Origin: an uncultured Desulfobacterales bacterium
GTDB taxonomy: Bacteria; Desulfobacterota; Desulfobulbia; Desulfobulbales; Desulfocapsaceae
DNA length: 64,000 nt
Assembly (NCBI GenBank): GCA_937915545.1
Contig: CALGIJ010000004.1
Span: 186,001-250,000, forward strand
Direction of reading: 5' to 3'
The translations under genes and the position numbers were made by a program. Below, one piece after another: positions 33,389 through 43,088 of the stretch; position 1 is the first letter of the stretch; each line of letters opens with the position of its first letter. The notes beneath the pieces are model-generated. The model saw only the letters and a list, made by a program, of their open reading frames with translations, ran no database searches and had not been told where the DNA came from.

Positions 33389-34023
33389 GCGAGGGACGCA
33401 CAGGCCTGCTGATCGTCTTCGAGGGCACCGATGGTACCGGCAAGACCAGCCAGCGCGACCTCCTCGCCGCCGCCCTGGATGATCACGGCTACCCGGTGGT
33501 GGTGACCAAGGAGCCCACCGACGGCGAGTACGGTCGGCAGATCCGTCAGCTCTACCAGGAGCGCCATCGCTATAGCCGGGAGGAGGAACTGCAGCTCTTT
33601 CTCGCTGACCGCCGCCAGCATGTCGCCCAATTGCTGACGCCGGCGCTGGCCGCCGGGCGCATCATCCTCTGCGATCGCTATTTCTACTCTACCGCCGCCT
33701 ACCAGGGTGCCCTCGGCCTCAATCCCCGGGACATCCTCGCCATGAACGACTTTGCCCCCAAGCCCGATCTACTGTTGCTCTTTACGGCCGACCTCGACCT
33801 CTGCCTGAAGCGCATCACCGAGGGCCGCGGCGAGACCCCCAACAGCTTCGAGCAGCGGGATTTCCTTCGTCGCGTCGCAGACATCTACGCCACCTTCGAC
33901 CTGCCGTTTCTACGCACCATCGATGCAGCGAGGCCCATGGCGGAGGTACACCAGGCGGTGCTCGCCGAGGTCCTGCCGCTGCTGCCGCTGGCGCCACTCC
34001 CCCGCCGAGGACACCACTTATGA
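33385..34023 (+). CDS. tmk: Thymidylate kinase
   Basis: 212 residues with P-loop FEGTDGTGKTS (residues 12-22), the DR(Y/H) motif CDRYFYSTAAYQG and a LID-like region (TEGRGETPNSFEQRDFL). It phosphorylates dTMP to dTDP. The call starts at the ATG that overlaps the pdxA stop; a longer frame to 32806 is read-through of another frame inside pdxA. It overlaps the next lipoprotein gene by 4 nt. Confidence 0.93.
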   Translation: MSEGRTGLLIVFEGTDGTGKTSQRDLLAAALDDHGYPVVVTKEPTDGEYGRQIRQLYQERHRYSREEELQLFLADRRQHVAQLLTPALAAGRIILCDRYFYSTAAYQGALGLNPRDILAMNDFAPKPDLLLLFTADLDLCLKRITEGRGETPNSFEQRDFLRRVADIYATFDLPFLRTIDAARPMAEVHQAVLAEVLPLLPLAPLPRRGHHL

Positions 34024-35717
34024 TTCGCCGCCTCGTCCTCTTCGCCCTCCTGCTGCTGCTCAGCTCCTGCGCCACCACCCCCAAACCGCAGGCCCCCGAC
34101 CCGACCGCCGGGGAAGCTGTCGAGTCCGACCTCTCCTGCTCCTATTTCTACTTCCTCTGGGGCTCCCATGCCGAAGTCGGCGGCCGCTACGCCGAAGCCC
34201 ATGAGGCGTACGAAAAAGCACTCATCTGCGATCCCGACGTCGCCTATATCCGGGAGAAAATCCCGGTGCTGCTGCTCAAGATGGGCGAGTACGAGAAAGC
34301 CGCCTCGTGGCTGCGCCAGGCCCTCGACGAGCATCCCGAGGAGAACAACATTCGCCTCTTTCTCGCCGGCATCTACATCCAACAGGACAAGATCGACGAG
34401 GCCATCGCTCTCTACGTCCAGGCCCTCAGCTGGGAACCGGACAACGAGACCATCCACCTCCGCCTCGGCCTGCTCTACAGCCACCGCCAGCAGCACGACA
34501 AGGCCGAGGAAGTCTTTCGTCGCCAGTTGCGCAATAACGGGCAGAGCTATTTCACCCGCCTCGCCCTGGCGCGGCTGCTGCGCCGCACCGGCAAGAGTGC
34601 CGAGGCGGCCGGCGAGTATGAAAAGGCCCTCGAGCTCAACTGGTCAAGGGAGGTGGCCTACGAAGCCGGCTACATGTATGCCGCCGAGAAGAAGTTCAAC
34701 GATGCCCTGCGCCACTTTTCCGCGGTGGTCGACAGCGACCCCTATGACGAGCGCGCCGCCCTGGTCAGGGTGCAGACCTTGCTCGAACTCGGCGACAACC
34801 CCCGGGCCCTGGAAGAGCTGAAGAACATTGCCGGCTTCAGTAAAAATCGCGACAGCATCGAGGTCATCGTCGCCAAGGTGCTGCTGCGCATGGAACAGCC
34901 CATCGAGGCGAAAGCGATACTGCGACGGCTGGCCGAGAAGGAGGAGGGATCTGAAGCCCGCTACATGCTCGCCCTGCTCGCCTACAAGGAGGCCAACTAC
35001 GGGGAGGCCCTGACCCACCTTGCCGCCATCGCCTCCGACCGTCCGGAGTTCGAGGAGGCGGTGGTGATGCAGGTGCGCATCCATGGCGAGAACAAGGAAG
35101 CGGAGAAGTCCATCACCCTGCTGCGCAAGCTCATCTCCAGGGAGTCAAGCCGCCGCCCCCTCTTCTACTCCCTGCTGGCCTCTCTCTACCAGGAACGCCA
35201 CGAGGGTCCCACCGCCCTGTCATTGATGGAAGCCGGCACCACTCTCTATCCCGACAATGTCGAACTGCATTACGATTATGGCATCCTCCTCGACCGCAAC
35301 GGCATGGAGGAGCGGGCCATGCAGAGGATGGAGAAGGTGCTGCAGCTGCAGCCGGAGCATGCCGACGCCCTCAACTTCATCGGCTATACCTGGGCCGACA
35401 AGAACATCCGCCTCCATGAGGCGCGGGCCTATATCGAAAAAGCGCTGGCCCTCGATCCGCAAAACGGCTATATCGTCGACAGCCTCGGCTGGGTCTTGTA
35501 CCGCCTCGGCGACTTCGCTGCGGCGGCCAGGGAACTGCGCCGCGCCCTGGAACTGGAGGCCGAAGACCCCCATATCCACGACCATCTCGGCGACGCCCTC
35601 AACGCCCTGGGCGAGAGCGACGAGGCCAGAAAGCATTACCGCAGGGCGGTGGAGATGTTCACCGATGATAAGAAAAAAGACGCGGTGCGGAAAAAACTCG
35701 ATGCCCTCGACCGCTGA
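34020..35717 (+). CDS. TPR-repeat lipoprotein
   Basis: 565 residues beginning with a lipoprotein signal peptide (RRLVLFALLLLLSSC, lipobox Cys17). The rest is almost wholly TPR repeats (for example AEVGGRYAEAHEAYEKAL, LRLGLLYSHRQQHDKAEEVF and LGWVLYRLGDFAAAARELRRAL). Such outer-membrane-tethered TPR proteins scaffold envelope complexes; no catalytic domain is visible. It overlaps tmk by 4 nt and ends 17 nt inside the following LolB-like gene. Confidence 0.9.
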   Translation: MIRRLVLFALLLLLSSCATTPKPQAPDPTAGEAVESDLSCSYFYFLWGSHAEVGGRYAEAHEAYEKALICDPDVAYIREKIPVLLLKMGEYEKAASWLRQALDEHPEENNIRLFLAGIYIQQDKIDEAIALYVQALSWEPDNETIHLRLGLLYSHRQQHDKAEEVFRRQLRNNGQSYFTRLALARLLRRTGKSAEAAGEYEKALELNWSREVAYEAGYMYAAEKKFNDALRHFSAVVDSDPYDERAALVRVQTLLELGDNPRALEELKNIAGFSKNRDSIEVIVAKVLLRMEQPIEAKAILRRLAEKEEGSEARYMLALLAYKEANYGEALTHLAAIASDRPEFEEAVVMQVRIHGENKEAEKSITLLRKLISRESSRRPLFYSLLASLYQERHEGPTALSLMEAGTTLYPDNVELHYDYGILLDRNGMEERAMQRMEKVLQLQPEHADALNFIGYTWADKNIRLHEARAYIEKALALDPQNGYIVDSLGWVLYRLGDFAAAARELRRALELEAEDPHIHDHLGDALNALGESDEARKHYRRAVEMFTDDKKKDAVRKKLDALDR

Positions 35718-36525
35718 GCCAGGTGGTGCGGGGTGGTGGCTGCCGCTGCTGGCGCTGGCCACAGCCGCCATGCTCGGCGGCTGCGCCGGCCGTCCCTGGG
35801 GCACCGCCCTCGATGGCGAGCGCCTCGACCAGACCAAGGCGGCAATTTCCTCCCTCGACAGGGATCATGGCCGATGCGGGCAGAGCCTCGACGGGGACCT
35901 CGCCCTTTTCTACAGCGACCCACTCGGGAAAACCGCCCTGAGCGGCTACCTGCAGTTCTCCCAGCCCGACGCCTATAAATTCGTCGTCGCCAACCCCCTC
36001 GGCCAGACCGTACTCGCCATCGCCGGCGACCGCCGCAACTACCAGGCGGTCAATGTCTTCGAGCGCCAATATTCCGAGGGCAGCATGCGCTCCTTCGGCT
36101 TGCGCCACGACCTGCCGAAAGAGATCCTCGAAGGCGCCTGGGGCGAGTGGCTCACCGGCGCCAGCACCCGCGGCGCCGACGCCATAAGCATGATCAGGGA
36201 TGACCGTGAGGGCCGCGGACTGTGGCTCTCCTACGACCACCGCCCCCCGGAGCCGCCCGGGAAAACCCATATGTTGTGGCAGCCGGAACACGGAACGGTG
36301 TTGATGTCAGTGGTCGACAACGGCAATGGCGGCACCATCGCCGAGATCAGCTATGGGCAGCGCCTCGGCGAGGAAGCCTGCCACCAGCCCCAGGAGATCC
36401 GCATCAGCGGCCTCGACTACGGCGTCGACATCCGTCTGCAACTCTCCGCGATCCGCTTCCAGAGCGAGAAGAAAGAGTACCGCCTGCCCATACCGCGGGG
36501 CTACCAGCAGCTCTACATGCCATGA
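35701..36525 (+). CDS. LolB-like outer-membrane lipoprotein
   Basis: 274 residues with lipobox LGGC (Cys28) after a hydrophobic segment. The mature part (DGDLALFYSDPLGKTALSGYLQFSQPDAYKFVVANPLGQTVLAIAGD) resembles LolB/LolA-like lipoprotein-binding barrels. LolB takes lipoproteins from the LolA carrier and inserts them in the outer membrane. The ATG at 35701 overlaps the TPR lipoprotein gene by 17 nt in another frame, suggesting coupling. The LolB assignment is tentative. Confidence 0.6.
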   Translation: MPSTAEPGGAGWWLPLLALATAAMLGGCAGRPWGTALDGERLDQTKAAISSLDRDHGRCGQSLDGDLALFYSDPLGKTALSGYLQFSQPDAYKFVVANPLGQTVLAIAGDRRNYQAVNVFERQYSEGSMRSFGLRHDLPKEILEGAWGEWLTGASTRGADAISMIRDDREGRGLWLSYDHRPPEPPGKTHMLWQPEHGTVLMSVVDNGNGGTIAEISYGQRLGEEACHQPQEIRISGLDYGVDIRLQLSAIRFQSEKKEYRLPIPRGYQQLYMP

Positions 36526-36647
36526 CGAGGCGTATGACGAGAGGGTGACGGGTGACCAGCCCGGACGGCGCTCAAGGGCTCCCGACACCATGGCGCGACT
36601 GATAGCGCCGTCGATGACGAGAACCGCGAAAGATGGGTCGGACGGTG

Positions 36648-37847
36648 TCAGTCGGCCCTGGTCGGCTGCAATTCGTTGACGATGAGCACGAAGAGGTTGT
36701 CGTTCTTGAAGAAGACCTGCTGCAGATCGTAGTCGCGGTTGGGCACGAGGTGCAGTGTGGTGCGGATGACTTCGGAAGCGCCCTGCCGACCGGTGCTGAT
36801 GCGCTCGACGTACTTGCCCTTGGCGGCGATCGACGCCTCCACACCCTTGTCCATGTCCGTCGCGGTGAAGTCGCAGAAGACCATGGGGAGATCCTTTTCC
36901 ACCGCCGAGACCGCCGGGGGATAAAAACCATTGAGGTGAAAGAGCACCATCTCGCCCTTGGCGGAGGAGTCATCGAAGGAGACACCGAGCAGGCGCGGCG
37001 TGGCGGCTTCCTTCTGCTCTGCCCGGGGAGCTGTGGTTACCGGCCGTGGCAGGGGCTTTTCTGCCACGGCCGCGGCGGTGGGCTTCTGCGAGGCGAGGGA
37101 CTGCGCCTTGCCAGCCTCTTCCTGGGCGGGGGTCGCTTCCTGGGCGACGACGGCCTCTTTTTTGACGGCAGCTTGCTCTGTGCCAGCGACTTGCTCTTTG
37201 CCAGCCGTCTCCATCGTTGCCGCCGGCGGGGGCGTTGCCGCTCCCCTGTCGCCTGTGGCGACGACTCCCTGAGGGGCAGGGGGTTTACCCGTGGCTGCCA
37301 CGTCGCCCGTAACGGCGTCCTGGTCCCCCGGCTCCGTTTTCACGGCCGGCGGAGGGAGGGCCTCGGGGGCTCCCGCCACTGGCTTGGCCGGCTTCGCCGC
37401 TTCCTTGGCGCCCGCCCCCTCAGCAACGGCATCAGCGACAGGTCCGGTCAGTTCGTAGGTGAGGATTTTTGCGGATTCTCCCGGGAGACGGGCGTGTTCC
37501 ACCGGCGTTTTCGTGCTCAGGTCCACCACCACGCGCACTTTCTGTACCGGTTCGAGATGCACCCCGACGCGTATGGCGCCGATGAGTTTGCTCTGCTCCG
37601 GGGTGATGACGTTGCTGCCACGGTAGGTGGCCCCGGCGAAGTCGAGCACCAGACGGGGGCTGTCGCCCTTGATGGTGAAGACGTTCGGCGTGTCCGCTTC
37701 GCTCATGGTAAAGGTCAAGCGCTCCCTGCCATCGGCAGCGAAACTGTGGGAGATGGCTTCGATGGTCGCCGAGCGCACCGCAGGCGATGTCGCGAACAAA
37801 GCAAGCAGCCCCGCCAAGGCACAAAAAACACCCTTCAACCCTTTCAT
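36648..37847 (-). CDS. AMIN-domain envelope protein with long low-complexity linker
   Basis: About 399 residues: a signal peptide (GVFCALAGLLALFATSPAVRS), an AMIN-like beta domain (FTMSEADTPNVFTIKGDSPRLVLDFAGATYRG...VRVVVDLS), a linker of about 150 residues rich in Ala, Pro, Glu, Lys and Thr, and a second beta domain (MVLFHLNGFYPPAVSAVEKDLPMVFCDF). AMIN domains locate proteins in the periplasm near pili, secretins or peptidoglycan. The ATG at 37847 has AAGAGGAT upstream. No partner gene lies beside it. Confidence 0.75.
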   Translation of the reverse strand: MKGLKGVFCALAGLLALFATSPAVRSATIEAISHSFAADGRERLTFTMSEADTPNVFTIKGDSPRLVLDFAGATYRGSNVITPEQSKLIGAIRVGVHLEPVQKVRVVVDLSTKTPVEHARLPGESAKILTYELTGPVADAVAEGAGAKEAAKPAKPVAGAPEALPPPAVKTEPGDQDAVTGDVAATGKPPAPQGVVATGDRGAATPPPAATMETAGKEQVAGTEQAAVKKEAVVAQEATPAQEEAGKAQSLASQKPTAAAVAEKPLPRPVTTAPRAEQKEAATPRLLGVSFDDSSAKGEMVLFHLNGFYPPAVSAVEKDLPMVFCDFTATDMDKGVEASIAAKGKYVERISTGRQGASEVIRTTLHLVPNRDYDLQQVFFKNDNLFVLIVNELQPTRAD

Positions 37848-38034
37848 CGGATCCTCTTGATGTAGTATAACCAATGATTCCCGTGAGATCGTGCCCTACC
37901 TCTCTTTGCATACCTCATCCGATCTTGAAAAGTCAATGAGATTTCAGTAAATGATGGGGCTCGACGGCCACCATCCTGTCAACGCCACACCGCGCTCACC
38001 CTCCGCCGCAGAACGCCTTCACCCGGGGAATATA

Positions 38035-40563
38035 ATGACCACAGAAAGCTATCTCGCCTCCATCGGCAAACCAGGCCGCTATCTCGGCCACGAATTCAAC
38101 TCGCTACGCAAGGAGCACCGCCCGGGGAGAATATCCTTCTGCCTTGCCTTTCCCGACCTCTACGAAATAGGCATGTCGCACCATGGCCTGCAGATCCTCT
38201 ATCACCTGCTCAACCGTCAAGATGAGTTCGTTGCCGAGCGCTGCTACTGTCCAGACCGCGACGTCGAAGCCATCCTCCGCGCCCGAAGCCTGCCTCTGAC
38301 CAGCCTGGAGTCGGCCCGCCCCCTGCGCAACTTCGACGTGCTCGGCATCACCCTGCCCTACGAGCTCTGCTACAGCAATATCCTCACCATCCTCGACCTG
38401 GCCGGCATCCCCTTTCTTGCCGCCGACAGGGATGCCGACTGCCCCCTGGTCCTCGGTGGTGGCGCGGGGGCCTTCAACCCCGAGCCGGTAGCACCCTTCT
38501 TCGACGCCATCCTCCTCGGCGACGGCGAAGAGGCCATCGTCGAGATCGGCCGGGCAGTGGCTGCCGCCAAGGCCGCCGCCGTCGACCGTGCGGGAATTCT
38601 GCAACGACTGGCCTCCATCCCCGGGGTCTACGTGCCGGCCCTGTTCGCCCCGCGCTATGACGAGAAGGGGGCGGTCGCCGCCGTGGACCCCCTCCCTGGC
38701 GCAGTACCGGTGCGGCGACGGGTCCTCGCCAGCCTTTCCGCCATCGACCACCTCACCCGCCCCCTGGTGCCCAACGCCAAGATCGTCCACGACCGCCTCG
38801 GCATCGAGATCGCCCGCGGCTGCACCAGAGGCTGCCGCTTCTGCCAGGCGGGCATCACCTATCGTCCGGTACGCGAGCGCACCCCGGAGGAGATCCTGCG
38901 TCTCGCCGGTGACGGCATCGCCAACTCGGGTTTCGAGGAACTCGCGCTCTTGTCGCTGTCCACCGGCGACTACAGCTGCCTCAACCAGGTCCTGCCCCAG
39001 CTCATGGACACCTTCGCCTCGCGGCGCATCGCTGTGGCCATGCCCTCGCTGCGCGTCGGCACGCTGACCGCCGAGGTCATGGAGCAGATCAAGAGGGTGC
39101 GCAAAACCGGCTTCACCCTCGCCCCTGAGGCGGGCAGCGAGCGACTGCGCCAGGCGATCAACAAAGGGATCAGCGAGGAGGAACTGCTCGCCGCCTGCAG
39201 CGAGGCCTTTGCCGCCGGCTGGCTGTCCATCAAGCTCTATTTCATGATCGGCCTGCCCGGCGAGAGCGACGACGACATCGCCGACATCGCCCGGCTGGCG
39301 GCGAAGATCCTCGCCACCTCGGGCAAGGGCGGCGGACGCGGCAAGCGCCAGATCACGGTCAGCGTCGGCACCTTCGTCCCCAAACCGCATACCCCCTTCC
39401 AGTGGGCACCCCAGCTGTCCCCCAAGGAGAGCCTGCGCCGCATCCAGCTGCTCAAGGGGATGCTGCCCGCCAGGGGCTGCAATCTTCGCTATCACAGCCC
39501 CCAGCAGAGCTTCCTCGAGGGGGTCTTCTCTCGTGGCGACCGCCACCTCGCCACATTGCTCATCGCCGCCTGGCAGGCCGGGGCGCGCCTCGACGGCTGG
39601 GACGAGCACTTCTCCCTGGAGCGCTGGCTGGAAGCGGCAGAGGGGCTGGGCATCGATCTGCGGCGCTATCTCGCCGCCCGGGAGCCGGGAGGCCCCCTGC
39701 CCTGGTCGCACCTCGAAAGCGGCGTCGACGAAAGCTTTCTCCTCGCCGAACTTGAGAAATCGCGCAGCGGCCTCTACACCCCCGACTGCCGCTACCATGC
39801 CTGTCAGAAATGCGGTTTGTGCGACTTCAAACGGGTGCAGCCGGTGGTCTGCCGCCGTCGCCTTACGGAGGAACTGGCCGCGCCGCCCATAGCGGCCGAG
39901 CAGCTGACGCCACCCCCTGGCCACTTCCGTTACATGGTCCATTACCGCCGCCTCGGGCCGATCAGCCACCTCGGCCACCTCGAACTGCTGCAGGCCATCC
40001 TCAGGACCCTGCGCCGCGCCGGCATCGAGACCCACTTCAGCCAGGGCTTCCACCCGGTGCCGAAGATCTCCTTCGGCCCGGCCCTGGCCTCCGGCACCGA
40101 GAGCCTGGCGGAATACTTCATCATGGACCTGCCGTCGCCCCTCGACGACTGCGCGGCGGCTGCGGCGCGCATCAACGCTGCCATCGTGCCCGGCCTCGAG
40201 GTGGTCACCATAGCTCCCCACTCCGGCAAGGCGCCGCAGCGGCTGCGTATCAGCTATACGCTCACACTGCCGCGCCAGCTGAGCGCTGCCGACACGGAGA
40301 GAATGGCCGCCTTCAACGCAGCGACGAGCTATGCGGTGGACAAGACCCGCAAGGGCAGGACCACCACCATCGACATCCGCCCGTTGACTACCGCCCTCTC
40401 CATCGCCGGCGAGGACAGGGTCAGCCTTGACCTCCTCTCGGTGAGCGCCACGCCGGGCATCAAGCCGCTGGAGGCAGTTAGCGCCATCCTCCAGCTCTCC
40501 GCCGAGGAGGCCGGGGCGGTGACCATTGTCAAGACCGCCTGGCAGGCCGCGGACGATGCCTGA
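38035..40563 (+). CDS. Radical SAM-DUF2344 fusion protein
   Basis: 842 residues. The N-terminal part has a B12-binding-like region and a radical SAM core with C263-x3-C267-x2-C270 (CTRGCRFC). A Cys group follows (CRYHACQKCGLC, near 590). The C-terminal part from about residue 631 (YMVHYRRLGPISHLGHLELLQAILRTLRRAG split by family convention) is DUF2344. The fused form is frequent in anaerobes; its substrate is unknown. The ATG at 38035 follows GGGGAATATA. It overlaps the next gene by 8 nt. Confidence 0.9.
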   Translation: MTTESYLASIGKPGRYLGHEFNSLRKEHRPGRISFCLAFPDLYEIGMSHHGLQILYHLLNRQDEFVAERCYCPDRDVEAILRARSLPLTSLESARPLRNFDVLGITLPYELCYSNILTILDLAGIPFLAADRDADCPLVLGGGAGAFNPEPVAPFFDAILLGDGEEAIVEIGRAVAAAKAAAVDRAGILQRLASIPGVYVPALFAPRYDEKGAVAAVDPLPGAVPVRRRVLASLSAIDHLTRPLVPNAKIVHDRLGIEIARGCTRGCRFCQAGITYRPVRERTPEEILRLAGDGIANSGFEELALLSLSTGDYSCLNQVLPQLMDTFASRRIAVAMPSLRVGTLTAEVMEQIKRVRKTGFTLAPEAGSERLRQAINKGISEEELLAACSEAFAAGWLSIKLYFMIGLPGESDDDIADIARLAAKILATSGKGGGRGKRQITVSVGTFVPKPHTPFQWAPQLSPKESLRRIQLLKGMLPARGCNLRYHSPQQSFLEGVFSRGDRHLATLLIAAWQAGARLDGWDEHFSLERWLEAAEGLGIDLRRYLAAREPGGPLPWSHLESGVDESFLLAELEKSRSGLYTPDCRYHACQKCGLCDFKRVQPVVCRRRLTEELAAPPIAAEQLTPPPGHFRYMVHYRRLGPISHLGHLELLQAILRTLRRAGIETHFSQGFHPVPKISFGPALASGTESLAEYFIMDLPSPLDDCAAAAARINAAIVPGLEVVTIAPHSGKAPQRLRISYTLTLPRQLSAADTERMAAFNAATSYAVDKTRKGRTTTIDIRPLTTALSIAGEDRVSLDLLSVSATPGIKPLEAVSAILQLSAEEAGAVTIVKTAWQAADDA

Positions 40564-41827
40564 GCGAAACCGCCCCCATTGCCCGGCCCGGCCCGCCGCC
40601 TCCGCCGGTCTTCGTCTACTGGCGACAGTCTGCCTCATGACGACCCTCGCCATCCTCGCCCCGGCCACAGTCCCGGCCAAGGAGCGGCCAAAGCCGGAGG
40701 AACTGGTGGTCAACGGCGGCTTTGTGGTTCATAGCAGTGGCAATCTCCGCTATCGGCAGGACGAGCTCTTCATCCCCGCCTCGACCCTCAAGATCCTCAC
40801 CGCCCTGGTGGCGCTCGAGCGCCTCGGCGGAGCATACCGCTTCGAGACCCATCTGTGGCTCGACAGCGATGGTGCCCTGACCATCAAGGGCTATGGTGAT
40901 CCGACCCTGACCTCCGAGGCGGTCCTCGATATCGCGGTAAAGCTGGCGGCGCTGGGGGTGCGACGCGTCGTCGCCCTGCGCCTCGACGACACTGCCTTCG
41001 ACCTCGCCGGCGAGATGGCCGGCGAAGAGAACTCACCCCACGGCTACGACGCCCCCAATGGCGCCCTGGCGGTGAACTTCAACTCGGTGCCGCTCACCGT
41101 GGGCAAGAATGGCAACGTGACCACCGTCGACAGCCCGCCGCCACTACTGCCGCTGGTCAGGGAGATGTCGGTCGGCCTGGCCCCCGGCCAGTATCGCCGC
41201 AACATCGCCATCCTCGGCGGCGACAAGCAGCGGCCGCCCGCCCTGCGCTATGTCGCCGAGCTGTTCACCGCCCAGTTGCGCGCCGCCGGCATCGCCGTCA
41301 GCGGCTCCTGGCAACCTGGCAAGGCCCCCCCTGGCACCCGCCCGCTCCTCGTCCATCAGAGCACCTCACCCCTCGAGGAAATCATTCGCCACTGCCTCGA
41401 GTTCTCCACCAACTTCACCGCCAACCAGCTCTTTCTGGCCATCGGCGCCAAAGAATTCGGCCTGCCCGCCACCTGGGGGAAAGGGCGCCGGGCGGTGACC
41501 GCCTATGCCGCCGCCACCCTCGGCCTCGGCGAAAAGCACCTCGTGGTCCGCGAGGGCGCGGGGCTGTCACGCCACAACCGTATCAGCGCCGCCGCCTTTC
41601 TTCCCATCCTCGAACGCTTCCGCCCCTACGCCCACCTCCTCCACGAAAAGGATGGCGTGCCGCTGAAAAGCGGCACCCTCAGCGGAGTCTACTGCTATGC
41701 CGGCTACTTCCGCCAGGAGGAAGCCCTGGTGCCCTTCGCCCTCCTCCTCAACCAGGAAGAGAATACCCGGGCCCGCCTGCTGGCCCTCCTGCAAGAGGGT
41801 GCGAAAGCGGCGACGAGCGCACGGTAA
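40556..41827 (+). CDS. D-alanyl-D-alanine carboxypeptidase, PBP4 (S13) family
   Basis: 423 residues with a signal peptide (LRLLATVCLMTTLAILAPATVPA). The serine peptidase motifs are SxxK in PASTLKI, SxN in EFSTNF and KTG-like KSGT. It trims peptidoglycan peptides in the periplasm. It overlaps the radical SAM gene by 8 nt. The protein is on the short side for PBP4 and lacks much of the usual inserted domain. Confidence 0.9.
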   Translation: MPERNRPHCPARPAASAGLRLLATVCLMTTLAILAPATVPAKERPKPEELVVNGGFVVHSSGNLRYRQDELFIPASTLKILTALVALERLGGAYRFETHLWLDSDGALTIKGYGDPTLTSEAVLDIAVKLAALGVRRVVALRLDDTAFDLAGEMAGEENSPHGYDAPNGALAVNFNSVPLTVGKNGNVTTVDSPPPLLPLVREMSVGLAPGQYRRNIAILGGDKQRPPALRYVAELFTAQLRAAGIAVSGSWQPGKAPPGTRPLLVHQSTSPLEEIIRHCLEFSTNFTANQLFLAIGAKEFGLPATWGKGRRAVTAYAAATLGLGEKHLVVREGAGLSRHNRISAAAFLPILERFRPYAHLLHEKDGVPLKSGTLSGVYCYAGYFRQEEALVPFALLLNQEENTRARLLALLQEGAKAATSAR

Positions 41828-41868
41828 GGCAAGCCTGCCCTGGGACCACCAGAAAGGGCTTGCCTTTT
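41826..41868 (+). terminator. Intrinsic terminator after the PBP4 gene
   Basis: AAGGCAAGCC (41826-41835) pairs with GGCTTGCCTT (41857-41866), followed by TT to give TTTT at the 3' side. The 21-nt loop can fold further. It lies on the stop codon of the carboxypeptidase gene. Confidence 0.75.
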
Positions 41869-41951
41869 GCCCGGCCCTTTCTTACCATGACCTGGTGTTT
41901 TGTCCCAATGACTGCAAGCCCTTAAGCCCCACTTCCCGGGAGGATGCCACC

Positions 41952-42272
41952 ATGCCCACGCTACGCCGACACCTTGCCCTCTGCTCTCTTGCCCTGCTCC
42001 TTGCCGGCCTTCTCGCCGCCTGCAGCAGCGCCCCCGCCGGCAACGTCGAAAACGGCAAGAAATGGTTCACCATGAACAACTGCAACTCCTGCCATGGCGA
42101 GCAGGGCAAGGGCGGACGCGGGCCGGCCATCGTCCCCCTCGACAAGACCTTCGCCAGCTTCGTCAAAAAGCTGCGCAAGCAGGACGCCGCCATCATGCCG
42201 CCCTATCCGGAAGAGAAGATTTCCGAGCAGGACGCCGCCGACATCTACGCCTACCTCAAAGCCGGCAAATAG
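41952..42272 (+). CDS. Lipoprotein c-type cytochrome, single haem
   Basis: 106 residues with lipobox LLAAC (Cys24), then one haem-binding C44-x2-C47-H48 (NCNSCHGEQ) and a likely distal Met in AIMPPYPEEKIS. It should be anchored to the membrane and face the periplasm. GGGAGGA lies 7 nt upstream of the ATG. The next gene is a DUF2231 membrane protein, a pairing that suggests a small membrane redox module. Confidence 0.93.
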   Translation: MPTLRRHLALCSLALLLAGLLAACSSAPAGNVENGKKWFTMNNCNSCHGEQGKGGRGPAIVPLDKTFASFVKKLRKQDAAIMPPYPEEKISEQDAADIYAYLKAGK

Positions 42273-42637
42273 TCCACGAGTCGCAAGAGACGCCCGTTCC
42301 GAAGTGCCAAGCGCCCTGACGGTGTCCTGGCTCGAGAGAACGGACCTCGGCACTGGATGCCCGAGGGAAGGCTGCGACGGCATGCCATGTTGCCGCTGGA
42401 GACCTTCAGCGCCCCAAACAGCATATGCCGGTGGCGAATTAGGACTGGCGACTCATGCAGGAATGATTACCATTAACTCATGATAGCGCTGCGCACCGGC
42501 AGGAGAGTGGCTTTTCGCTCCCCGCCGGCGCAGGCGACCGGGAAGGCGGCGAGAGGGCAGATGGCCCTTTCGCCCGCACTGGGCCGGCAGGGCCAGTCAT
42601 GGCTGCCGCCGGCCATCCGCCAACAAAGGAGCGCCCC
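42273..42637 (+). other. Spacer between cytochrome and DUF2231 genes
   Basis: 365 nt with no gene that I can support. Several inverted repeats could fold (for example AGTGCC with GGCACT over about 45 nt), but none forms a clear terminator or known riboswitch. A promoter for the DUF2231 gene is likely in the AT-richer part near 42440-42485. Confidence 0.4.
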
Positions 42638-43069
42638 ATGAATTCCCTGGTTGATGGTCTCTATTCGTTTCTCGCCATGGTGGGTTTCACCCACCCCCTG
42701 CACCCGATGCTCGTCCACGTCCCCATGGGGATGATCATCGGCATGGTTCTCTTCGCCCTGCTGGCCCTGAAATGGCAGGATAAACACTTCGCCGAGGCCG
42801 CCCACTACTGTTCGATCGTCGCCCTGGTGTTCATCGGCCCGGTGATTATCGCCGGTTTGCTCGACTGGCTGCATCTGCTGCAGGGCGAGTGGAGCACGCC
42901 CATCGTCGTCAAGATGATTCTTGGCGTGGTGCTCACCGTACTGCTCGCCGTGGCCGTGCGCACCAAGGTCCGCGGCGGCACGCCGGGCCGCGTCCTGCTC
43001 TTCTACCTGCTCTGTCTGGCCTGTGCCGGCGGACTCGGCTATATGGGCGGGGAATTGGTCTACGGGTAA
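42638..43069 (+). CDS. DUF2231 four-helix membrane protein
   Basis: 143 residues with four membrane helices and the family pattern TH(P)LHPMLVHVPMGMIIGMVLF near the N-terminus. The histidines in that motif could bind haem or metal; this is unproven for the family. AAAGGAG lies 6 nt before the ATG. Together with the upstream cytochrome it probably serves electron transfer in the inner membrane. Confidence 0.88.
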   Translation: MNSLVDGLYSFLAMVGFTHPLHPMLVHVPMGMIIGMVLFALLALKWQDKHFAEAAHYCSIVALVFIGPVIIAGLLDWLHLLQGEWSTPIVVKMILGVVLTVLLAVAVRTKVRGGTPGRVLLFYLLCLACAGGLGYMGGELVYG

Positions 43070-43088
43070 GGTCTCGGCAACACGGAAA

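Noticed and set aside
42294..42354. Interleaved inverted repeats (CCGTTC/GAACGG and AGTGCC/GGCACT) suggesting a pseudoknot RNA
   Set aside because: Each arm is only 6 bp over about 60 GC-rich bases, so chance matches are likely and no known riboswitch core is present.
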